A DNA stretch of 64,000 nt, from positions 72,358-136,357 of the forward strand of contig DLST01000016.1 in the NCBI GenBank assembly GCA_002500745.1, given 5' to 3'. Under the pieces are notes generated by a model. That model made no database searches and was not told the DNA's origin. It saw nothing but the letters and a program-made list of their open reading frames with translations. The position numbers and the translations under genes are program-made. This document shows, one piece after another, positions 44,102 to 54,200 of this stretch. Numbering within the stretch: the stretch's first letter is position 1; each line of letters opens with the position of its first letter. The stretch comes from Sphingobacterium sp. UBA7855 (GTDB lineage: Bacteria; Bacteroidota; Bacteroidia; Sphingobacteriales; Sphingobacteriaceae).

Positions 44102-46465
44102 ATGAAAGTCCGTATATTACTTTTGGCCGCAATGGGAGCATGGCTCTGTCCACCACTTCAAGCCCAACAATTTCCGTATAAAAACCATACTTTGCCTACC
44201 GAAAAGAGGGTAAGTGATCTGTTGGGAAGAATGACTGTGGAGGAGAAGGTCGGGCAGTTGAGTAAATTGCTTGGCTGGGAAATGTATACGAAAGATGGAA
44301 AGCAGATAACGGTTAGCAATAAATTACGGAAAGCAGCGAAAGAGCAACATATTGGGTTATTGTGGGCGACATTGCGCGCTGATCCTTGGACACAAAAAAC
44401 CTTATTGAATGGTCTGAGTCCGATAGAAGCCGCGCGTGCTACAAACGCCATCCAACGTTATATGGTGGATAGTACACGACTGGGGATTCCGTTGTTATTG
44501 TCTGAGGAGGCGCCGCACGGACATATGGCTATTGGTGCAACCGTTTTCCCTACTGCTATTGGGCAAGCGAGTACCTGGAATCCGCAGTTGATTCAGGATA
44601 TGGCAGCGACGATCGCTAAGGAGACCTATGCAGTGGGCGGTAAAAACGGATATGGTCCTGTGCTTGATTTAGCGCGAGACCCCCGTTGGTCGCGTACCGA
44701 AGAGACCTATGGGGAGGATCCCTATCTGATCGGTCAGATGGGAACTGCAATGATCCGTGGTTTTCAGGGTGAGAAGCTAGGGCAGCACGATAAAATAATA
44801 GGTACATTGAAGCATTTTGTCGCCTATGCTGCTCCAGATGGTGGGCATAATGGTGAGTCTGTTTCATTTGGCGAGCGTAGCCTCCGGCAATATTTCCTTC
44901 CGCCTTTTGAGCGTGCTGTAAAATCAGGCGCTGGGTCGGTCATGACCGCATATAATAGTATTGACGGTATTCCGTGTTCAGCTAATCCTTGGCTGCTAAA
45001 AGACGTTTTACGTAAAGACTGGGGATTTGCCGGCTTTGTTGTGTCGGATTTATTGAGCATATCGGGGCTCAACGGCGGTCATGCTACTGCTGCTACTGGC
45101 GAAGACGCCGCTTCGCAAAGTATTCATGCGGGACTGGATGTTGATTTAAGCGGGACTGGTTATGGTGCAAATTTGCTCAAGGCTGTGCAGCAAGGGCTTG
45201 TTGAATCTGCTGTTCTCGATACAGCAGTTGCCCGTGTATTGCGGATGAAGTTCAATCTTGGCCTTTTTGATCAACCTTATGTGGATGAGAAATTAGTTGC
45301 TCAAAAAGTCGCTACACCACAAAATAAAATGCTTGCGAGGCAAGTAGCCCGCGAGTCGATTGTTTTGCTAAAAAATGATCAGCAACTCTTACCCTTAAGT
45401 AAATCGTTGAAACGAATAGCAGTTATAGGACCGAATGCTGACAATGCCTATAACCAGCTGGGCGATTATACCGCGCCACAGGCCGAAGGTAAAATTCAGA
45501 CCCTACTAATGGGAATCCGGTCTGCAGTTGGTAAAAGTACCAAAATTGATTATGTTAAGGGCTGTGCAATACGGGATACAAGTCATTCGGATATCGCTGG
45601 CGCCGTAGCTGCTGCTAAAGAGGCTGATGCGGTGATTTTAGTTTTAGGAGGTTCAAGCGCACGTGATTTCAAAACCTCCTATCAGGCAACCGGAGCAGCG
45701 AATGTGGACCCCAATACCGTGAGTGATATGGAGAGTGGAGAGGGTTTTGACCGCGTTTCGCTGGATATGATGGGCGATCAGATCAAATTGATGCAGGCAA
45801 TACAGGCAACAGGAAAACCCGTTGTACTTGTAACAATTATGGGGAGACCATTAAACTTGAATTGGGCAGCAGAACATGTGCCTGCGATTGTGAACGCTTG
45901 GTATCCGGGACAGGAAGGAGGCTCGGCTATTGCAGATGTCTTGTTTGGCGACTACAATCCGGCAGGAAGATTACCGATTTCAGTACCTCGGTCGGTTGGG
46001 CAGCTGCCAGTACATTACAATCATACAAAACCCAAACATCATGACTATGTAGAAATGACGGCCAAACCATTGTATGCTTTTGGTTATGGGTTGAGCTACA
46101 GCAATTTTGAGTACACCAATTTACAGATTTCTTCGAATGAGTCTGAGCATGATTTTACGTGTACGGTGTCGTTTGATATTGCTAATACGGGAAAAATAGC
46201 TGGCGATGAAGTTGCTCAGTTATATGTTGTGGACGAGGTGAGTTCGGTGGTGACACCGGTCATGCAATTGAAGCGTTTTGAGCGTCGAAATATTACAGCA
46301 GGAAAGAAAGAACGTTATTCTTTTCAATTGACCAAGGAGGACCTCAAACTTTGGAATGCAGGTAATGAATGGAAGACAGAAAAAGGCAGGTTTAAACTTT
46401 TGGTCGGCGCATCTTCGGATGATATCCGGTTGAAGGGAACATTGGAATTAACGAAGGATTATTAA
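44102..46465 (+). CDS. Glycoside hydrolase family 3 enzyme (beta-glucosidase-like), exported
   Basis: 787 residues with a signal peptide (LLLAAMGAWLCPPLQAQQ). Removes terminal beta-linked sugars. Three-domain GH3: TIM barrel with LSEEAPHGHMAIGATVFPTA, LARDPRWSRTEETYGEDPYL, KHFVAYAAPDGGHNGES, and the nucleophile Asp in GFAGFVVSDLLSISGLNGG; sandwich domain with KNDQQLLPLSKSLKRIAVIG; and a C-terminal fibronectin III-like domain (YALF-type segment YAFGYGLSYSNFEYTNL). Located 133 bases after the GDPD gene in the same direction; it may belong to the phosphodiester locus, for example removing a sugar from a glycosylated glycerophosphate, or be independent. Confidence 0.93.
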   Translation: MKVRILLLAAMGAWLCPPLQAQQFPYKNHTLPTEKRVSDLLGRMTVEEKVGQLSKLLGWEMYTKDGKQITVSNKLRKAAKEQHIGLLWATLRADPWTQKTLLNGLSPIEAARATNAIQRYMVDSTRLGIPLLLSEEAPHGHMAIGATVFPTAIGQASTWNPQLIQDMAATIAKETYAVGGKNGYGPVLDLARDPRWSRTEETYGEDPYLIGQMGTAMIRGFQGEKLGQHDKIIGTLKHFVAYAAPDGGHNGESVSFGERSLRQYFLPPFERAVKSGAGSVMTAYNSIDGIPCSANPWLLKDVLRKDWGFAGFVVSDLLSISGLNGGHATAATGEDAASQSIHAGLDVDLSGTGYGANLLKAVQQGLVESAVLDTAVARVLRMKFNLGLFDQPYVDEKLVAQKVATPQNKMLARQVARESIVLLKNDQQLLPLSKSLKRIAVIGPNADNAYNQLGDYTAPQAEGKIQTLLMGIRSAVGKSTKIDYVKGCAIRDTSHSDIAGAVAAAKEADAVILVLGGSSARDFKTSYQATGAANVDPNTVSDMESGEGFDRVSLDMMGDQIKLMQAIQATGKPVVLVTIMGRPLNLNWAAEHVPAIVNAWYPGQEGGSAIADVLFGDYNPAGRLPISVPRSVGQLPVHYNHTKPKHHDYVEMTAKPLYAFGYGLSYSNFEYTNLQISSNESEHDFTCTVSFDIANTGKIAGDEVAQLYVVDEVSSVVTPVMQLKRFERRNITAGKKERYSFQLTKEDLKLWNAGNEWKTEKGRFKLLVGASSDDIRLKGTLELTKDY

Positions 46466-46480
46466 TTAATCCTTCGTTAA
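46448..46480. terminator. Bidirectional terminator overlapping two stop codons
   Basis: TTAACGAAGGATTA (46448-46461) and TAATCCTTCGTTAA (46467-46480) are perfect 14-base inverted arms with a five-base loop. The loop and arm contain the GH3 stop (46463-46465) and the stop of the converging lipoprotein gene (46466-46468), so the coding ends themselves form the hairpin. Confidence 0.8.
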
Positions 46481-46876
46481 TTTATAGATATAGCTATTAT
46501 TTTGATAGGGAGCTTTTGTTAAAGTTAGATCGTTTCCATCCACTAAGTAGGTGTAATTGTGGTTCAATATTAAAGCCCAGTCAAAATCTGCTGTCCAAAA
46601 ATTCTTATCTTTGAAAATAATTTGGTCGCCGTCAATCTCATATGTACCTGAGCCACCTGCGGGAAATCTGTTTTTGTTTGCTGTACAAAAGAAACTGTCC
46701 GCTTTAAACCGTACAGTTACGTCTCCAGTGAAGGTTTGGTCCTGATTTTTATAGTTTACTATAAATTTTCCGGAATAACTTCCCTCGAGATACAGGTTTT
46801 GATTAGCAGCTTCCTTTGAGCAACCTACGCATACGATACATGCTAATGATGTTAATATTTTTGATATTGATTTCAT
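46466..46876 (-). CDS. Small lipoprotein of unknown function
   Basis: 136 residues from ATG 46876 (MKSISKILTSLACIVCVGC); an ORF start 36 bases earlier adds residues before the signal. Lipobox VCVGC with SKEAANQ after it. The mature domain (GSYSGKFIVNYKNQ, GTYEIDGDQIIFKDKNFW, DGNDLTLTKAP) looks like a small beta-barrel or sandwich as in lipocalin-like Bacteroidota lipoproteins. It is the last gene of the minus-strand glycan locus, 55 bases after the sialidase-like gene, and converges on the GH3 gene without any space. Confidence 0.6.
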   Translation of the reverse strand: MKSISKILTSLACIVCVGCSKEAANQNLYLEGSYSGKFIVNYKNQDQTFTGDVTVRFKADSFFCTANKNRFPAGGSGTYEIDGDQIIFKDKNFWTADFDWALILNHNYTYLVDGNDLTLTKAPYQNNSYIYKLTKD

Positions 46877-46931
46877 AACTTGGTTTTTAGCATATAACGA
46901 AGTTACTGCCATTTATGTTACACCTCGCAAC

Positions 46932-47966
46932 TTATTTGAGCACAATATGCTTGATACTTTTCCTATTCCAGGTATAGGTGATGTGGATGAGGCCATTGGC
47001 GCCCTGAATGATTGTTGGATAAGAATACTCGTCGTTCTTGACACCATCTTCAAGGGTTAAGACATCTTTCCATAGTAAACCATCCTTCGATATGGCGACA
47101 TGCAGTTTTGTGCGTCCTTCCCACCAGTCGTTGCCAGCGATGGCCGGATTGAAGACAATCATAAATAAACCGTTATTTAAACGGATGGCATCAGTTGCTG
47201 AATTTGGATTGAGTAAATTGGTTGCTTGCCACGGTCCCCAGGTAAGGCCTTGATCTGTTGTGAATGCTGCCATCACCTTATTTTCTTTACTTCGACAGAG
47301 CACCTGAATGCGTCCATCTGTGTGTTGGATGACACTGGGTTGAATCACCTGGACACTCGTATCAGGGCGAATCGGACTGATGGACCACGAGCGGCCATGA
47401 TCCCGGCTGATTTCTAGATGAGCTTTCCAGATTTCTTCCTTGGACTCCGTGCTGGAAGGGGAGAGAAGCAATCCGTTTTTTAAGGTGAGTGGTTTATTCT
47501 TGATTGGCCCCAATATACCTTCAGGCAATTGTTGCGCTGCTGACCAGCTTGTTCCTTTATCTAGCGAATGTTTGACATAACCTTTCCATTCTCTGGGATT
47601 GGGCCCTATTTTATAATACAATGAGAGGGTGTCACTGTGGGGGTATTGATAGAAGACCGGATTCCATGTTGGGAAGCGGTTGTCGCCAAGGATTCCATCT
47701 GCAATCTGTACAGGAGGCTGCCATTGCCCATGGTGATATAAGGAGCTCCAGATAACCACATCGGGGTTAGATTCGTGTGTGCCGCCGAACCAGGCTGCCA
47801 ATAAGCTGTCTTTTCCGATGACTTGAATTGTGGAGGCATGGCATTGCTTGAATGGAACCTCACCTGCGTGGAAAATTTGTTCTGAACGGAGAATTTGCGG
47901 TTTGTAGGTGGCGCAAGAAGATAGGAGCAAAGTAAATAGTGTCGAAAGTAAGGTGATTTTTCTCAT
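46932..47966 (-). CDS. Sialidase-like BNR/Asp-box lipoprotein
   Basis: About 344 residues from ATG 47966 (MRKITLLSTLFTLLLSSC), an evident lipoprotein signal; an upstream ORF start adds 15 unlikely residues. Asp boxes of the form S-x-D-x-G-x-[ST]-W are visible: SLDKGTSWS, SRDHGRSWS, TTDQGLTWG and the weaker SKDGLLWK, which indicate a six-bladed propeller as in GH33 sialidases. The FRIP motif of true sialidases is not seen, and I could not assign the Arg triad, so the substrate may be another acidic or neutral sugar. It follows the fucosidase gene after a terminator-like hairpin. Confidence 0.8.
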   Translation of the reverse strand: MRKITLLSTLFTLLLSSCATYKPQILRSEQIFHAGEVPFKQCHASTIQVIGKDSLLAAWFGGTHESNPDVVIWSSLYHHGQWQPPVQIADGILGDNRFPTWNPVFYQYPHSDTLSLYYKIGPNPREWKGYVKHSLDKGTSWSAAQQLPEGILGPIKNKPLTLKNGLLLSPSSTESKEEIWKAHLEISRDHGRSWSISPIRPDTSVQVIQPSVIQHTDGRIQVLCRSKENKVMAAFTTDQGLTWGPWQATNLLNPNSATDAIRLNNGLFMIVFNPAIAGNDWWEGRTKLHVAISKDGLLWKDVLTLEDGVKNDEYSYPTIIQGANGLIHITYTWNRKSIKHIVLK

Positions 47967-48094
47967 TAGAATTGACGGTTTAAAAACCTGAATTGTTGGT
48001 TTAAGTATCATTTTCTTTTTCCTGTACAGAAGTTTTGGGGGCCAAAATGTACAGGTGTTGGACTCATAATTGCTGACTTTGTAAAATGATAAAA

Positions 48095-48119
48095 TTGCGC
48101 TGAATTAAATCCAGCGCAA
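48095..48119 (-). terminator. Intrinsic terminator after the fucosidase gene
   Basis: TTGCGCTG (48095-48102) pairs with CAGCGCAA (48112-48119). Read on the minus strand the stem follows the fucosidase stop by seven bases and is followed by TTTTATC. Nine-base loop. Confidence 0.7.
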
Positions 48120-48126
48120 CTTTATT

Positions 48127-49563
48127 CTATTTGCTTTGCAATTGGATTGCAGTAGCATAGTTAAATCGTGTAGCAGGGCTTCTCAACGTAATTTGGTTAC
48201 CGCGTTGAGACCAGTCCAATTTACCTTTATGACCTAAAATAGCGATCTTTTTTACAATGAAATTATCAGGTACTTCGAAAATATATTCATTGGGCTGTTG
48301 GTAAGTATCACCTTCAGAGAGATGGAATACATTGACCACTTTACTGTCCTTGCTTCGGGTGTAGTAGTAGTCACCTTGGTGATACGGGGCAATCGTCCGT
48401 GTTGCAAACACGGCAGTTTGATTAATTTTCATCCAGTCAGCCAGTTCGTTCAGGCGATCGTAAGCTGCTTGATCGTAGTCTCCATTAGGGCCGGGCGCTA
48501 TGTTTAATAGGTAGTTTCCGCCACGGGAAATAATCTTCACCAAAGTTTCGACAAGCTTCTTGGTTGGTTTGTAGTTATCGTTGGGAACATAGCTGAACGA
48601 ATCTCCCATGGTGATGCAGCTTTCCCATGGAATATCCAAAGGATGTTCAGGAATCGCTTGTTCGGGGGTAACATAATTTTCCCAATTTCCGGGTACAGTA
48701 CGATCTACGACAATAATGCCGGGTTGATTTTTTCTCGCCATATTACCGATGCGGTCCATGTCGATATTCTGATCCATTTTGATGGTCCGTTGCCAGTCAA
48801 CAGATTTATCGACAGTTTCTAAAGGGCGTACCTGGCCACCATCCAGCCAAAGGATATCGACTTTGCCGTATTCTGAGGTCAGTTCGTTGATTTGATTGTA
48901 GGTGAAATCTTTGAATTTTTGCCAGCGATCTGGATATTTTTTAGGGTCATAATTTACATTTCTGTCTTTTGGTGGAAAGTAGGACCACCAGTAGTAATCC
49001 GAGTGCCAGTCCGGTTTGGAGAAATAAGCACCAATTTTAAAACCGTCATTGCGGAAGGTATTGAAAATTTCTTTGGTCACATTTGCCTTTGCGTTTGTCG
49101 AAAATGGTGTTTTGGAAGAAGTGATTTTATAATCCGACTCTTTGGTATCGAACATGGCAAATCCATCGTGGTGTTTAGTCGTAAAGACGACATATTTCAT
49201 GCCGGCAGCTTTTGCGGCATCGGCCCATTTTTGTGGATTGAAATCCGTAGGATTAAAGGTGGTCTGTAAATTTTCGTAGTTCTTGAGGTATTCAAAATAG
49301 GTTTTACCATGTTCAGGTTTGCGTTGCGTCCAGCCTTCATCTTCGGGACAGATACTCCAGCTTTCCACAATTCCCCATTGGCTATACGTTCCCCAGTGCA
49401 TGAAAAGTCCAAACTTCATATCTTGCCATTGTTCGAGATTTTCAATCACTAAAGGATCAGTCGGTTTATGATAGCCAGCAGATACGTTATGTGCCTGGCC
49501 GAACGCAAGTGTTGCGCTTGAAGCGATCAACGCAGTGGATATAATGGTTTTTAGTTTTTGCAT
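48127..49563 (-). CDS. Alpha-L-fucosidase, GH29, exported
   Basis: Removes alpha-linked L-fucose. 478 residues from ATG 49563 (MQKLKTIISTALIASSATLA), with a signal peptide ending AFGQA. A start at 49599 would run through the terminator of the previous gene and is rejected. GH29 features: KFGLFMHWGTYSQWG near the start, YVVFTTKHHDGFAMF with the conserved His pair, YYWWSYFPP, and the catalytic nucleophile Asp in VDILWLDGGQ. The C-terminal beta-sandwich has DNFIVKKIAILGHKGKLDW. It belongs to the SusCD locus read on the minus strand. Confidence 0.93.
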   Translation of the reverse strand: MQKLKTIISTALIASSATLAFGQAHNVSAGYHKPTDPLVIENLEQWQDMKFGLFMHWGTYSQWGIVESWSICPEDEGWTQRKPEHGKTYFEYLKNYENLQTTFNPTDFNPQKWADAAKAAGMKYVVFTTKHHDGFAMFDTKESDYKITSSKTPFSTNAKANVTKEIFNTFRNDGFKIGAYFSKPDWHSDYYWWSYFPPKDRNVNYDPKKYPDRWQKFKDFTYNQINELTSEYGKVDILWLDGGQVRPLETVDKSVDWQRTIKMDQNIDMDRIGNMARKNQPGIIVVDRTVPGNWENYVTPEQAIPEHPLDIPWESCITMGDSFSYVPNDNYKPTKKLVETLVKIISRGGNYLLNIAPGPNGDYDQAAYDRLNELADWMKINQTAVFATRTIAPYHQGDYYYTRSKDSKVVNVFHLSEGDTYQQPNEYIFEVPDNFIVKKIAILGHKGKLDWSQRGNQITLRSPATRFNYATAIQLQSK

Positions 49564-49590
49564 GTATAAATATAGTGAAAGTGATAAAAA

Positions 49591-49613
49591 GAAAGCCACC
49601 TTAGGTGGCTTTC
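49591..49613 (-). terminator. Internal terminator/attenuator between SusD and fucosidase genes
   Basis: GAAAGCCACC (49591-49600) and GGTGGCTTTC (49604-49613), perfect ten-base arms with a TTA loop, followed on the minus strand by TTTTTATC. It lies between two genes of the same locus, 23 bases after the SusD stop. Confidence 0.8.
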
Positions 49614-49635
49614 TATAATTAAGCGTGAAATGGCG

Positions 49636-51216
49636 TTAGTTAACGTCCCAGAAAATTTTGGTTGTTCTGGTGTCTTTTGAACGAACAGCTTCATAATTTT
49701 CAAAGTTAACTGAAATCTCTCCAGTAGGATATAAAAATCTTAATGGAAGAGTCGAATAATTTGCAGCTCCTGCTGTTAGGACAGTAATTTTGGGGTATCC
49801 CGTCCTTCTATACTCCGACCACGCATGTTGCGCTTGCAAAAATCCATAGTGAAGCCATTTTTGCGTCAAAATCAATTCTAATTTTGCTGTCGAGGTTCCA
49901 GCATATTTTGCCGTTGAATTTTCGACGAAATTTGCGATTATAGCATCAGAAGGTTTGGTTTCTGTTTTCAACCCCGATGTATTTAAATTATTTAGATAAT
50001 AATAAAAAGTAACAGACTGTTTAAGCGCTAAATCATACGCTACCTTTGCATCAGCATCACTTCCCCATCTTAAAAGCGCTTCGGCTTTAGCAAAATTCGT
50101 CTCAGACGCTGTTGCAACAATACCTGGTAGTTTAGCATTATCAAAGAATGTTGCGGAATCCAATACAGCATATTTCTGATAATTTGTTAGAATATCATTT
50201 TCGGTAAATGTTATAGGCATAGCATTATACTCCTTATTTGGAGTAAACACATTGTCTTTAGTAACACCGAATTTGTCGTAAAATACAGGGATACGCGGAT
50301 CGTTTGCCGGTTTCATTGTTTTATTCAACATAAAATCTGTAGCATATTGATTATTTCCTTCTGTCAATGCCTGGCGTAATGTACCCGTATAAGTTGTTAA
50401 CGGTTGAAGTAAAATATCAGTGGTGCCAGGTAAATAATTTGCATTAGCAGAACCGTCTACCAGTGGATATGTACTGGGATTATTCAACATTTCTAAAACT
50501 TCAGTTTTCGCTTTACTTTCATCAACATTTGAGATGCGCATTAATAAGCGTAGACGAAGCGAATTGGCATACCTTCTCCATTTGTCAATACCACCACTAT
50601 TTAAAATATCAAATTTCGAAAAATCACCATTCGTTGCTGCTTTGCTAAAATACGTGTTAATCGCTTTTAAATTATCTATAAAAGAATAATATAGCTCTTT
50701 TTGATCATCGAATTTTGCTTTTTTAGAAATACCTGTTAACGGTAAAGCTCCTGCCTCTGAAAATGGAATGTCGCCATAATTGTCGATTAGTTTTGATGCT
50801 TCGTCGTACATAACAACTTTTCCAGCCTGAAGGAAAATTTCTTCTTTAGCTTGGTTTTCTGGTGTTAGGGCATTATAGGCAGCTTCCATTTTTCTATAGA
50901 CACCAAGAACTCCAGGAGCATAAAAATCTGTCCAATAGCCATAGGAATAACTATCATTTGGTTGATACATCGTATTGCTCGGTATAAAGGAAGCGGTTTG
51001 TGTATATATGGCTTGATTTGATAGAATAAATGTTCTGTAATGCCAATACGATGGGCGAACTCTATCGTTATTTAACAAATCGGTGAAAAACCCAGGTATA
51101 CTGGCTTCCGTCGTTTGGTCGGGATTATTAAACGCATCTTCCAATTCTTTTTTACATCCAGTAAACCCTAGGGTAGATAGCGTTAAAATCAATAGTATAT
51201 AAAATGATTTGTTCAT
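49636..51216 (-). CDS. SusD/RagB-like lipoprotein, SusD-like 2 type
   Basis: 526 residues; lipobox LGFTGC with Cys at residue 21, then KKELEDAFNNPDQ. Family segments: KWRRYANSLRLRLLMRISNV, FAKAEALLRWG, LILTQKWLHYGFLQAQHAWS and YRRTGYPKI. It starts 11 bases after the stop of its SusC partner and is followed by an intrinsic terminator. It would bind the glycan processed by the fucosidase and sialidase-like proteins. Confidence 0.95.
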   Translation of the reverse strand: MNKSFYILLILTLSTLGFTGCKKELEDAFNNPDQTTEASIPGFFTDLLNNDRVRPSYWHYRTFILSNQAIYTQTASFIPSNTMYQPNDSYSYGYWTDFYAPGVLGVYRKMEAAYNALTPENQAKEEIFLQAGKVVMYDEASKLIDNYGDIPFSEAGALPLTGISKKAKFDDQKELYYSFIDNLKAINTYFSKAATNGDFSKFDILNSGGIDKWRRYANSLRLRLLMRISNVDESKAKTEVLEMLNNPSTYPLVDGSANANYLPGTTDILLQPLTTYTGTLRQALTEGNNQYATDFMLNKTMKPANDPRIPVFYDKFGVTKDNVFTPNKEYNAMPITFTENDILTNYQKYAVLDSATFFDNAKLPGIVATASETNFAKAEALLRWGSDADAKVAYDLALKQSVTFYYYLNNLNTSGLKTETKPSDAIIANFVENSTAKYAGTSTAKLELILTQKWLHYGFLQAQHAWSEYRRTGYPKITVLTAGAANYSTLPLRFLYPTGEISVNFENYEAVRSKDTRTTKIFWDVN

Positions 51217-51227
51217 GATTAATACGG

Positions 51228-54200
51228 TTAAAAATTAGCATTCAATGAAAATCCAAAACTTCTTGTTGCAGCGTTAGACCCGACATCTACTCCTTGTGAC
51301 CACCATTGGTTTCCAACTGGAGATTCTGGATCTATGTTTTTAAGTGTTCTATAGAAGTAAAATAGATTTCTTCCTAATAATGATACTCTAAGATTGTTCA
51401 ATTTCAACTTTTGTGTTACTGAAGATGGAATTCGATAACTTACAGATAGTTCCCGCATCTTAATGAACGAGTTGTCATAAACAGCTCCTTTTTCAGACCA
51501 CGAATCTGCCCCCCATGCGAAGGTGTTCAAATAATAATCTGCTGCACTCAGATGTACATCATTTTTCTTACCGGTATTTTGATTAACACCATCTAACGTA
51601 ACTCCAGTTTCTCTGTATTCCAAAGTGTTTTCATATGCACCTGTTCCCATGGCATATTTTTGATTTTCAGAAACCATTTTACCTCCGAAACGATAATCTA
51701 CTGTGAAATCTAATGAGAAACCCTTATAGTTAAATGTATTCGTCATACCACCAATTGCTTTGGGTAATATATTTCCAGCATATTTGTACTTGGTTTTATC
51801 AATCACGTAGTAACCTTCATTGGAAATTAGATTATTGCCTTGTTCATCTTTAGCAATATCATAAACATAAATATTACCTAATTTTTTGCCAACTTCGGCG
51901 ACAACTTTTAGAGAATTTTCATCGGCACTATAGAACGTTAGCATATCTCCACCACTACTTAATTTATCCACCATTGTTCTATTAAACGAGTAGTTTAATC
52001 GCGTATTCCAGCTAAAGTTTTCATGTTGGATAGGAGTTGCCGTTAATGAAACTTCTAAACCATTGTTAGAGATGCGTCCTATATTGTCTGCTTGAAGCGT
52101 AGCCCCTACAGATGCTTCTTTCGTTAAATCGATAATTTGTTTGTCGATATAGTTGTCATAGTAGCTGATATCTAGACCTAGTCTGTTTTTTAGAAATTTT
52201 AATTCTAAACCATACTCCCATTCATATTTCATCTCGGGCATAAGTGCTAAATTGCCATACTTAGAACTGTATGTTAGTGAAGGCACAGAACCATTAATCG
52301 TCCCTAGAGGAGTTTGAATGTTTGCAATAGTTGCAGCATATATTCCAGCATCATTTCCTACAATACCGTAAGATAATCGTAATTTACCGAAATTGAATTT
52401 TTCAGACTTTATATCGAAAGCATCACTAAATATAAAACTTCCGCTAACCGAACCATATTTGTAGTTGTTGTTTCCTGGAGGCATGGTTGAGGAATATTCC
52501 GAGCGGTAAGTACCATCTAAATAAGCAAATCCTTTATAACCAATATTGGCCATTCCGAAAAAAGCATATTTAATTTTTTTCTTACGATCATTCGTTGTTG
52601 TTGCTGGGGCATAGCTATTGCTGATACTAAACCAGTTTTCTTTTACTAGTCCACTTTGTGTAGTCGAAGATTGATCGTCATAGTTTTCTTCCCTAGATTG
52701 GAAGCCTGCACTTACACTATAATCCCAATCACTGTTAATTTTGTTTGCATAGGTAGCCAATACATCACCATATAATATAGAATATATCCCCTTTGAAGTA
52801 CTAAATCCACCCGAACTGTTAGTTGTGGAGTTATAACGCGTTGCATATTCATTATATTGTTTATTGGTAATCGCTGCGGAAGTAAAATCATTACCGATAC
52901 GACCTCTTAATTTCAAGTGATCTACGACTTCCCAATTTAAAGTGGCACTTGTTAGTAAACGATTTTCTGTCTCGTCGTAACTGTTTTTATATTGAGACCA
53001 GAAATAATCTAACAAATTGTATGGTCGAATAGTGTATTTAAAATCCTCGTCGCGTCCAGTACCAAATGCTGAATATTTGTACCCATCGGAAGTTTGGTAT
53101 TTCTCCTTTAAAACCGACATATCTTCTGTACGACTAAAGAAACCTCCATAGGATCCTAATACCTGTCCGAGTAACGCCGAGCGATTATGTGTTTTTGTGT
53201 TTGTATAGTTAGCTACGAGATCCAATGATAGTTTCTCGTGCATCTTTACCGTACTATTTAAGTTAAAGGTGTTTCTGCTTTGTTTCGAACCTGGACTTGT
53301 ACTTTTGTAATCCATACGCGTACCACTTAGGCGATAATTCACCTTGTCTGTTTGGTTGGAAATTGCAAAGTTAATGTTCGAATTGTAGCCAGTGTCAAAA
53401 ACATCTCTAAAGTTGTTCTCACGCGCTTCATATTTTTTTGTGGTTCCATCCCACCAACTTACTTCTTCACCAGTAAATTTTGGACCGAAGTTACCGTAAG
53501 AACGGAAATAAGGGCGTCTTCCTGATGGCGATTTTGAATCGGTGATCCAACCTTCTTCGGTGGCGCCATTCGCTACATTGGTAGCGGCGTCGTATCCTGG
53601 ACCATAGATGTTTTGGAATTTTGGTAAGAATGCTGCACGTTCTATTGAGCCGTTGTAGTTAAAATCAATGCCTAATCCTCTTCCTTTAATACCTTTTTTT
53701 GTTGTGATTACGATAACCCCGCTTGCTGCATCAGAGCCATATAGTGCACTTGCTGCAGATCCTTTTAAAACCGACATGCTCTCAATGTCAGCGGGATTGA
53801 TATCTAACATACCATTACCACGGATACGTTGATCATCCCAATAGTTGTTATTGTTGGCGCCTTTAGATCCGTATTGTTCATCATTACGAATGATTACACC
53901 ATCGACAACATAAAGTGGTTGACGTTGATAATTTAGGGAGTTAATACCGCGGATTTGAACGTTTACAGCACTAGATGCTCCCCCCGGCGCTGTCGTAATT
54001 TTTAAACCAGCGACTTTACCGTATAGTGCGGAACCAAAGTTTGTGTTTCCTGCTTTAGTTAGTTCTTCCGCTTTGATTGTACTAACAGAATAGCCTAAAG
54101 CTTTAGCCTCTCTTTTGATTCCCATTGCTGTTACTACAACTTCGTCCAAAGCGGATGCATCTTCCGTTAATTTGATATTAAGTGTTTTTGAAGAACCAAC

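Noticed and set aside
49564..49599. Upstream start of the fucosidase
   Set aside because: The extra codons lie in and after the terminator hairpin of SusD, and the signal peptide starts at 49563.
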